NCBI GenBank assembly: GCA_947683625.1
Contig: CANTUR010000649.1
Coordinates: 1,116,001-1,180,000 of the forward strand
Source of the DNA: Mallotus nudiflorus
Lineage: Eukaryota > Streptophyta > Magnoliopsida > Malpighiales > Euphorbiaceae
Reading direction: 5' to 3'
DNA length: 64,000 nt
Of the stretch, positions 56,001 through 64,000 are shown piece by piece. Under the pieces are notes generated by a model. That model saw only the letters and a program-made list of their open reading frames with translations, was not told the origin of the DNA and did no database searches. A program made the translations under genes and the position numbers. Position 1 is the stretch's first letter; every line of letters begins with the position of its first letter.

Positions 56001-56520
56001 ATACAGAAGTTGGTTATGGATGCCATGTCGAATTAAACACAGGAAAATCAATATTGAATGTGAGTATTTATTTTCTTTGAAATTCTATTTTGTGTTGGTC
56101 TATATATATTGTATTGAGTTATGGGTGATGGAGTATGGGAAATTATTTATTTGTATTATGTAGCTTGGACAGTCCATTGGAAGCGTAGTTGATAAAGGAC
56201 AGTCCACTTATATGATTGTTGATGAAACTAATCCTTAGACTAGATTTTTGATTCCAAATGAGCGTGTTATGGGGAAGAGTAAAGTTAGAAACCAAATGGG
56301 TGATAGCAGTTCAAGAAAAATAAACTTCATTAGGGATGGAGCAAAGGTTAGATTTACTACTGATTTGCCTTTCAAAGTACCAGATCTGCAGTGGCAAGGG
56401 AGAGAAGCAATGACTAGTATCCAGTTGCAGGCACAAAGTCAAGTGCATATTGCCAACCAAATGAATCAAGCAAAAAGAGCAAAAGAAAATGCAGAACTAG
56501 ACATGACAAGTCATGTTTAG
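53053..56520 (+). pseudogene. MULE transposase (mudrA-like), inactivated
   Basis: Four exons can be traced: 53053-54620, 54786-55721, 55797-56059 and 56164-56520, with GT-AG introns of 165, 75 and 104 bp. An AG just upstream (53045-53046) suggests a 5'-UTR intron. Domains are: N-terminal PB1-like segment (FHYGGKWEV), acidic Asn/Glu-rich linker, MuDR DNA-binding region (~53800-54110), MULE DDE domain (CRRGWKAGCKPLIALNGYFL, then LISDMQK), a SWIM finger ending GIPCAHGI (~55338-55400) and a CCHC knuckle (CGLCHQVGHNRRLC). Damage: a frameshift near 53262; stops at 54255 and 54327, three at about 54900-54950, and more near 55200, 55335 and 56236; Asn (AAT, 54417-54419) for the first catalytic Asp; Tyr for a SWIM Cys (CTY for CxC). 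It cannot encode an active transposase. Confidence 0.9.
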
Positions 56521-56933
56521 CCTTTGTATAAGGCTTTTATGTCTGTTCAATACACTTACATGGCTGTATTTTGTATTTTAGGAACAAGTACTATATTTTT
56601 GGTGTTACATGTGATGGCATATCATCTAGCAAACTCAAACAATATATGTATGCCCATTTTGCTCAGTTCAATGTTGACAAATAAGCTACTTTATTCTTTA
56701 AGTATATATATATTTTTTTAATTCCTGCTTCAATTCTTCAGCAGTAATAAGATCATTAAAAAGAAAAAAAGATATTCCAATTTCTGCATTTAAGTAAGAA
56801 CAAACCAAATCCATAAACAAAATTTTGGATTTAAGAAAATTTTGATTAATATTTCAGCTTTTACATACCTACATTCTACAACTGCAGAACTAACTCATTG
56901 ATTTTTTGGATCCAACTCCTATTTTACTATGGT
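56521..56933. other. Intergenic space between the two convergent MULE genes
   Basis: About 410 bp between the transposase stop and the GRF gene stop. It presumably holds both 3' ends. No other gene is seen. Confidence 0.5.
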
Positions 56934-57526
56934 TTAGTACATCATATATACACTTACAAATATCATCCATGAAATACAACAAGTAATATAAGCTGATATA
57001 ATTTTCTTCTTGCAGCTATCAATTTCTTTCTCTTTTTCTTTCTTTAATATCTGCAACTGTCTCCATACCACATTCAAATCATCCTCCATACTATTTCCAA
57101 CACTATTTCTCAATGCCTTTAATTGCTTGTTTTTAGCCAACAACATAAGTTTGTCATACTTTAGTTCATTAAGCAAATTCTTCACTCTCTCACTCATAGG
57201 TGGGTCATGCCATTCAAAAAACCCACAACCATTAACCTGTCAATTTTTTACAAGAAATTCATAATCACAAAAGGCTAAAGTATAAAATTAATTTGATTCA
57301 AGTTTAAAAATAACTCACTTACCTTATAATTTGGACAACCATAGAACCTACGTCCAGGATTATCATTAGTCCATGATGTCCATCTAGGAGCCATGAATCT
57401 CAACCCTCGAGTTCGACAATAGCAGAACTTCTTCTCTCCCTTATAATCCAACTCCATATTACTTCTTTGACTATGTCTCGAGCTTCTTGAAGCCGAAGAT
57501 GAAGACGTTGAGGAAAATGATGCCAT
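56934..57526 (-). CDS. GRF zinc-finger membrane-anchored small protein carried by the MULE
   Basis: Two exons on the minus strand, 57526-57323 and 57236-56934, joined by an 86-bp intron with a strong donor (AAG/GTAAGTGAG) and acceptor (TTGACAG). The product is 168 residues: a Ser-rich start, then a GRF-type zinc finger with CYC, TNDNPGRRFYGC and CGFFEWHDPP (Cys at ~35, 37, 64 and 72, the last beyond the splice). A charged helical, probably coiled-coil region follows (~80-145), and a hydrophobic C-terminus (ISAYITCCISWMIFVSVYMM) suits a tail anchor. GRF fingers bind nucleic acid in other proteins. The frame, splice sites and all four ligands look intact, although the facing transposase is dead. 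The promoter would lie in or beside the right inverted repeat. Role in the element is unknown; mudrB is only a positional analogue. Confidence 0.82.
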
Positions 57527-57683
57527 TCCTACTAAGCTAATTTTTCCTCAAACCATATTTTAGGGTTTTCAATTTGGGGAAAAAATCACAAGGATTTTCA
57601 TGGGAGGGTGAAGAAGGAGAATAAGGAGAAGAAGTTCTTGATGTAATGACTTTAACGATTAAATATTTTGACCTATTATCTAT

Positions 57684-57853
57684 TCCATATCAGCTTCAAT
57701 TGACGACAGTATTTCTTTCAATGAAAACACTGTTACCAGGGGGGTTAAAAACAAAGGAAAACATGAAACTCGTGTTTAAATGGTCCAAAAAAAACAAAAA
57801 GGGCTTATCAGCTCCTTCGACAAAACATTAGGGGCTTAAATGCACCTTTTCCC
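57684..57853 (-). repeat. MULE right terminal inverted repeat
   Basis: About 170 bp, reverse complement of the left end. It is bordered by AAAAAAGAA at 57854-57862. Confidence 0.9.
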
Positions 57854-57862
57854 AAAAAAGAA
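57854..57862 (+). repeat. MULE target-site duplication, right
   Basis: AAAAAAGAA, identical to 52368-52376. Confidence 0.9.
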
Positions 57863-60245
57863 CCCTATTTAATCACAACCTCAATCAATCATAACATCAC
57901 TCTAGACATACAGGCTCACTTAATTCCAAATAAATTCACTTATCCATATGGATAGTAAACTGGCCCTGAGACATTAAGTCAACCGAGCTCTAGCAGTCTG
58001 ACTGTCAGTGTGATTAGCCCCGAGACACTTGGTCAATCGAGATTCAGTAATCACACCATCAATCATATCACATCTCAATCAAATCATAATTTACCATAAG
58101 TAGTACTCACTCAACCCACCGGTACGTACACGGTCCTAATGCTACCCACTAGGTAGCATGTTCTATCAATATCCTTCATTTAAAATAAATCATTCATGCA
58201 AGAAAATAAGAAATGCATAATATCATTAAAAATGACAAAATAAACATATATATACCAGAAATATACCTAAAATAAACTAAGTATATTTCGGGTATATATA
58301 TATCAAATAAATTCAAATCAATCATAAAATATACCAAAAATAAACCATTAATATACTTAAAAATAATTTAAATATAAATCAATAATATAACATGCATTTA
58401 CTTAAAAATATATCTAAAATATACTAAAAATATACCTAAAGTATACTAATAATTTTAATAAAATAATTTATGAATATTTACAAATCAAAACATGTATTTT
58501 ATAAAACATGCAACATCAGTACGATGTATGTATAAAATAACAATTCATAGGTTTGCGCTTCAAGAGACTGGTCTGACAGGCCCAGTTCACTAGGCCTCGG
58601 TCTCGGCAAAACTAAATAAATAAAATAATTACAGAAATTAGAATAAATCTAACTTAAGTTCTATAGAGACTCGATCTAAGATATAGAACACAAACAAATA
58701 CAGAATTGACCCGATGTCACGTTTTACGAGAATTCTATCAAAAATTCGACATAACCTCCTTTGTAAAACGGACATTTCTCTACTAAAAAGTAGAGCCAGT
58801 CTTGCAAGAAAAACACACTTTGAATCACAGAATTTGCACAACCTTTAGTTAGGATCCCGAACTACATAATTTTCCCAATCGAGGTTCACAATTCACCAAA
58901 ATCCAAATAATATAATAAATATACTAAAAATCAATAAAAGCCATAAATATCCTCAAAATATCAAAATATAGCATATTTAACATTAAAACACCAAAAATAA
59001 TTATTTTATCAATAATTATGTAAAAATCTCGAAATAATAATATGTTATTATTAAAAATCCAATTTCTCAATAATTCAATATAAATTAATAAAAATTCATT
59101 TTATATATTCAAATAACTAAAATAAACTAAATAAATATTAAAAATTACTAAAACCCATTTTATTACCAAAATAATATATAATATATTATTTGAAAATAAT
59201 TTTTGAAAAATAGTATTAATTGATTAAAAACAGTAAATAATTTGTAAAAATCATTTTAGTACCTTAAATAATTATAAAATCAACTAAAACCTAATATTGA
59301 ACTATAATATTAACAAAATTACGTATTTAATCCTATAATACAAAAATACACATAATATACTAATATTACTCAAAAATTTTATAAAAATTATATAAATGCA
59401 TAAAAATTATTTTCTCAACATATATATTACTAATATTAACTAAAACACATTATTAAACAATAATTTCAACAAAAATTCAAATATAACCTAATTTTCTAAT
59501 ATTGACATAAACTAAAAATATTTATAAAAATAACATAAAAATCACAAAAATTATAATCTCAACACTAAAATTAATAATAACCCATAAAAACACTAAATCA
59601 ACAAATTTTATAATTAAATAAATTAATTTACAAAAATTAATTAAATATTAATAAAATATTCAAAATTTCACAAAAATTAAAATAAATTCAAAAAATTCAA
59701 AAAAAAATTTCCATGAAGATTAAGTTACTAGAAAGAACTTTTATTAAGGGAGATTGTGTTAATCATCAAGATCAAGGTTAAAAAAAATTTGAAAACCTTA
59801 AAGCTCAAAAACAAAAATTCAACAAAACTCACAAATGAACGAATTTACACTTGAAAGGAGCTTGGATTCATCTTCCTCATGATTCAGGGAGTCGAAAGAC
59901 ACTAGAAACACGAGCTTAGGTGATCGGAGGAGGAAGAACGATCAGAAAATGGAGTTTCGGCCACTGTTGTTGTTTCTGTCGCGGCTGGCGCCGGAGAAGA
60001 AGAAGAAAGGCGGTGGAACTGGCAGAGGAAGGAGGTGGCCGAAAAAAAAGAACGGGGAGGCACTCTGACCGTTTCGGAATGGGACAACAGAGGGGAAGGA
60101 AGTTTACAGAGAGTTCTGTGTTTTCTTGGGTTTTGATTCTCACAATTTTGTATGTATGTGCATATTATATTATATTATACTTTATATTATAACTATTATA
60201 TTATAATATTATATTACTTTATATTTAAAAATTTCTCCACCACAT

Positions 60246-60287
<42 letters not shown>

Positions 60288-60702
60288 TCACACATATAAA
60301 CACACATATGCACAAATATACAAACATAAATTAAAATATGTATATACATAAAATATTAACACTTAAATGATAATAATACAAATAATGAAATAATTTAATA
60401 ACAACATAAATAATGAAATTTGATAAAATAATAATAGAAATAATAATATTAAAATAAAAATGGACCAAATTAATGTTATTAAAATAATATTATCCAAAAA
60501 TAATAAATATAAATAACGAAATTTAAATATTTAAAATAATAAATTTTAAAATAATATATTTATATAAAAAATTTAATTAAATATAAAATAATAATAATTA
60601 ATTATAAAATAATTAAATAATTAAATTTAACTTTTAAAATTTATTAACATTACATATCTCGTTTAATATTAAAATAATTTAAAAATCATGAATATTAACC
60701 AA

Positions 60703-62206
60703 GATACACTATATAGGCACAAGTTGATGTAACATCATCTTTATTGCCTGCCCTATCAGCATCGGCAAAGACATGCAAAGTGAGTGAAAAGCAACAATTA
60801 CCTGCAAGCCGTCATTGACTGTCGCATGTAAGTAGTGCAGTAGCCTTTTAACACAACTGCAATGCTCTGTGGTAGGTTGATGCATGTATTTGGAGAGACG
60901 ATTGACAATGAAGGCAATGTCAGGCCTTTTGAATATAAGATATTAAAGACCACTTACAGCTGCCTTATACTCAAAAGGATCAGACAAAACACTCTTCTTT
61001 CGTAACATGAGTGTGTGAATGGTAGCCAAGGGTATTTAGATCGGTTTTTTATCCAACGCTATTATTTTGGCCAACAATTCCAAGATGCAGCTTCTTTAAG
61101 AAAGAAGCACTCCTTTTGAATTAAGCACAACTTCAATGCCCATAAAATAGGAGAGGTCACCAGGATCTTTGATGAAAACTTCACAAGTGTGCCAACCAAA
61201 TCATTTATCAGAACTAAATTATTTCTAGTAATAATTATATCATCAACATAGATAATAAGATAACCAAACTTGTGAGGGCCATCTTTGATCATAAAGAGAA
61301 AAGTATTGGCATGTGAATTTTTAAAGCCAGTGTGGAGAAGAAAATTCCTCAGTTCCTGATACCATTCCTGGGGCGCTTGTTTCAAACTGTAGATTGATTG
61401 CCTTTCAAAGATGACACAAATGAATGAGCCGATCCTTGTCAATAAAACCTGAAGGTTAAGTCATATAGACGTCTTCATAGAGATGGCCTTGCAAGGAGGC
61501 ATTATTGACGTCAAGTTATCTTAGTTGCCACCCCCTGCTTATATTAATACTTAGTATAAAACGCACAATTGTTGGTTTCACCACTGGAATAATTGTGTCA
61601 TGATAGTCGATGCCTAGCCTTTGATGAAAATCTTTTGGCACTAAACGAGCTTTGTACCTGTCAACAAAACCATTAGATTTTCTTTTAGTTCAAAACACCC
61701 ATTTACACCCAACTAGAGTTTGATTACCAGTTAAAGAGATCAATTCCTATGTTCCAGTTTTGACAAAAGCATTAAATTCTGCTGACACGGTAGTACGCCA
61801 TTTTGGGTCTTTGAGATCTTGTGCAATAGTAACAGGTTAAATATCAGTATGTTATATGTATTCGGAATGAAGATTCATCTTTTGGATAGGTTTATAGATG
61901 CTGTTCTTGGCCCTTGTGACCATATTGTGAGAGGAATCAGGTACGAATGATTTGACAGTGGTGGTAGGTAGAACAGCACAGTAAGAATGTTGCGGGCACT
62001 AACTAGTGATGTGATATTGAGGGGCGGATTGGGGGGAAAGGGTGGGGTTTGGAGCAGAAATTTGAATAGGTATAGGAATCCAAGTGGCAATGGTATTTGA
62101 TATGGGTGAAGACTCTGGAATGGATGGGTTTCTATAAGGAAAAACGGCTTCAACAAACATCACATCTCTAGACACATATATTTTAGAAGTTGTTAGATCA
62201 AACAAT
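60703..62206 (-). pseudogene. Ty1-copia pol fragment (integrase end, reverse transcriptase, RNase H start)
   Basis: The minus-strand order fits Copia. The integrase C-terminus (FDLTTSKIYVSRDVMFVEA, near 62200) comes first, followed by a Pro/Ser-rich linker. RT segments are DLKDPKWRTTVSAEFNAFVK (~61820), GCKWVF, DRYKARLV and YVDD (61239-61250), then RNase H text up to AYIVYLG at 60705. The next codons resume at 51784 beyond the inserted solo LTR. Many stops and frameshifts show it is old. Upstream, the copia text stops at about 62206 where a plus-strand LTR begins, so gag, protease and most of integrase are not in view. Confidence 0.88.
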
Positions 62207-62211
62207 AGTAT

Positions 62212-64000
62212 TGGAATAACCTTTAATTTTTAAATTATTTTAATATAAATCAAAATATACAATGTTAATAAATTTGAAAATTATACTTATTTATTTTATT
62301 ATTTTATGGTTAATAATTATTATTTTATATTAAATTATATTTTCTATGTAAATATTTTTTTTGATACTTATTATTTTTAAATATTTAATTTACATTATTT
62401 ATATTTATTATTTTGAATAGTATTATTTTAATAATATTAATTTATGTGCATTATTATTTCTATTATTATTATTATTATTATATACAAGCACAGAAAGAAA
62501 AAAATGCAGCAAACCTTTATCTTTCCTGCACGTCCGATTCTTCCCCGTTGGTGTGCCTCCCTTGCTTTCGGCCGACCACCACCTCCTTCCCCATCTTCCC
62601 CATCGCTGTCTGCACGTCGGAGCATCACCGGCATCAACAGAAATGATAGTGACATCAAGAGCTTCTCCCTCGTCATCGATCATTTTTCAACCACCATTTC
62701 AAGCACCGCCAGTCTCAATTGACTCTCTGAGCTCCGGTGAAAACAATTCCAAGCTCCGTTTGAGCTTAAACTCGATTATTTATGAATTTTCTCAATTTTT
62801 CATTTTTGAGCTTTAAGCTTTTCTAATTTTTTTCGGTTGAATCTTGTTGATTCATGCAATCTTCCTTAACAAATGTTGATCCTTGTTGCTTGAGCTTCAT
62901 GAATATATTTTTTTTTATAATTTTTAGACTTTATTTTATTTTTGGTGAATTTTTTATTATTTTATTTAATTTTCATAAATTAATTATTTAAATTATAAAA
63001 TTGGTTGATTTAGTGTTATTATGAGTTGTTATTAATTTTAGTGTTGAGAAAATAATTTTTGGGATTATTATATAATTTTTATGAATATTTTTAGTTTATG
63101 TAAATATTGAAAAATTAAGTTAAGTATGTATTTTTTTTGAAATTATTGGTTAAATATCTATTTTAGATGATATTAGTATATTATATGTTGATAAAATAAT
63201 TTTAATGATTTTATAGAATTTTTGAGGAAATTATTTAGTATTATGTGTATTTTGATTTACTAGGGTAATTGTGTAATTTTGTTAAAATTATAGTTAAATA
63301 ATATGTTTTAATTGGTTTTAGAATTATTTAAGGTAATAAAATGATTTTTATAAATTATTTACTATTTTTAACTAATTAATACTAATTTTTGAAAATTATT
63401 TTCAAATAATTTATTATTTACTAAATTGGTAATTAAATAGGTTTTAATAAATTTTAATATATATTTAGGCTATTTATGTTATTTGAATATATAAAAGTGA
63501 TTTTTACTATTTATAGTGAATTATTGAGAAATTTGATTTTAATAATATTATATTATTATTTTGGGATTTTTACTTAATTATTATGAAAATAATTATATTT
63601 AGTGTTTTAAAGTTTAAATATGTTATATTTTGAGGATATTTGTGGAAATTATTGATTTTTGATATATTTAATGTATTATTTGATTTTTGGTGAATTGTTG
63701 ACTTTAGTTGGGAATTGTGTAGTTCGGGGTCCCAACCGAAGGTGTTGAATATTCTGTGTTTTGAAGTGTATTTTCTTGTTGGACCGGCTCTACTTTTTAG
63801 TAGAGAGATGTCCATTTTACAGAGGAAGCTCTGTCGAATTTTTGGTAGAATTCTTGTAAAACATGACATCGGGTCGATCTTGAAATTCTGTGTCTGTTTG
63901 AGTTTTCAATCCTCCGTTAGAGTCTTCTTTTAGAAATTCTTAGAATATTAACTTAGATTTATTATGATATTATTATTATTTTATTGTTTAGTTATTCCGA
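62212..64000 (+). mobile_element. Tekay-like LTR, 5' portion (runs off the window)
   Basis: Starts TGGAATAACC directly after copia sequence and aligns with the solo LTR at 51790-60702 (shared ACAATGTTAATAAATTT) and with the array LTRs. In order it has a GC-rich island (~62525-62750, ending GAGCTCCGGTG), CAATCTTCCTTAACAAATGT, hairpin 1 (63707-63736), hairpin 2 (63788-63805), hairpin 3 (63815-63861) and the TTTAGTTATTCCGA region at the window end. It is the same family as the array but clearly diverged. Whether it is solo or has an interior cannot be seen. Confidence 0.85.

Larger units (their letters stand above)
52377..57853 (+). mobile_element. Mutator-like element (MULE) with two convergent genes
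   Basis: A 5,477-bp element with long terminal inverted repeats: left ~52377-52541, right ~57684-57853. The left starts GGAAAAATGTGCATTTAAGC and the right, reversed, GGGAAAAGGTGCATTTAAGC. The inverted repeats share further blocks such as CCCTAATGTTTTGTCGAAGG. A perfect 9-bp target duplication flanks it. It sits inside the solo LTR, which aligns to the array LTRs on both sides. Inside are a plus-strand mudrA-like transposase relic and a minus-strand GRF zinc-finger gene facing it. Confidence 0.95.
51790..60702 (-). mobile_element. Solo Tekay-like LTR (minus), split by a MULE
   Basis: On the minus strand it runs from TGG at 60702-60700 to GGTCGTGACA at 51790. It aligns along its length with the array LTRs: CGAGATATGTAATG near the start, the hairpin 1-3 cassette (58720-58878), GGATATTGATAGAACATGCT, the twin hairpins (57957-58056) and the CGCCGGTCATG tail. 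No internal region is left, so it is a solo LTR of ~3.4 kb once the MULE and its duplicated target are subtracted. It interrupts copia RNase H between AYIVYLG and ISQSSKKQ. The flanks GAAAC (51785-51789) and GATAC (60703-60707) look like a 5-bp duplication with one mismatch. A GC-rich island lies at ~59915-60110 and a (TA)n run at 60250-60285. Confidence 0.88.

Noticed and set aside
57646..57831. 61-codon plus-strand frame
   Set aside because: It lies within the right terminal inverted repeat of the MULE.
59902..60192. Frames of 61-90 codons on both strands in a GC-rich island
   Set aside because: The island occupies the same LTR position as the GC-rich island of the array LTRs and is not conserved as protein between them.
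62413..62816. Frames of 77-92 codons in the right-end LTR
   Set aside because: Same GC-rich LTR island. The reading frames differ from those of the other LTRs.
1..64000. tRNA, rRNA or CRISPR arrays
   Set aside because: None was recognised. The regular repeats are microsatellites, LTRs or tandem duplications, not spaced repeats. TGGTATCAGAGC matches are primer-binding sites, not tRNA genes.

Overview
This is nuclear DNA of a flowering plant, most likely a eudicot. The signs are AT-rich intergenic sequence, an intronless L-type lectin receptor kinase with AT-leaning codons, a coiled-coil NBS-LRR relic, plant Tekay/Del-type Ty3-gypsy chromovirus sequence, Copia, a Mutator-like element and a TRIM. 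No bacterial operons, CRISPR arrays, rRNA or tRNA genes were seen. The species cannot be named from the sequence.

Layout. 1-2.7 kb: the 3' end of an old Tekay-like LTR, microsatellites, a 205-bp direct repeat pair and a TRIM-like mini-retrotransposon. 2.7-7 kb: a decayed CNL-type NBS-LRR gene on the minus strand, with a second copy of its LRR tail downstream. 10.1-12.3 kb: an intact L-type lectin receptor kinase (plus). 13.3-13.6 kb: a lectin-kinase tail fragment. 15.3-42.75 kb: a tandem Tekay-type array of four LTRs (about 3.09 kb each) and three internal regions (about 5.02 kb each), bounded by one 5-bp duplication (AAGTT). 45.4-47.5 kb: a second lectin receptor kinase (minus). 49.9-50.3 kb: another lectin-kinase tail relic. 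51.2-62.2 kb: a nested stack, in which a minus-strand Copia is split by a minus-strand solo Tekay-like LTR that is itself split by a Mutator-like element (MULE) with a perfect 9-bp target duplication. 62.2 kb to the end: the start of another Tekay-like LTR (plus).

How it fits together. The host genes are immune-receptor types (CNL, L-type LecRKs) in a small, decaying cluster that transposons have expanded. The array looks like local multiplication of one already defective insertion. All three copies share the same amber codon in gag, the outer flanks carry one duplication, and LTR variants are shuffled as expected from recombination. The MULE holds a dead mudrA-like transposase and, convergent with it, an apparently intact two-exon GRF zinc-finger gene. 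The most interesting new observation is a set of hairpins inside the Tekay LTRs. Their pairing is kept, with compensatory changes, in the three LTR lineages of this window.

Caution. Copies 2 and 3 of the array carry tight clusters of one-base indels that look more like consensus errors than mutations. Frameshifts there should not be trusted without reads.
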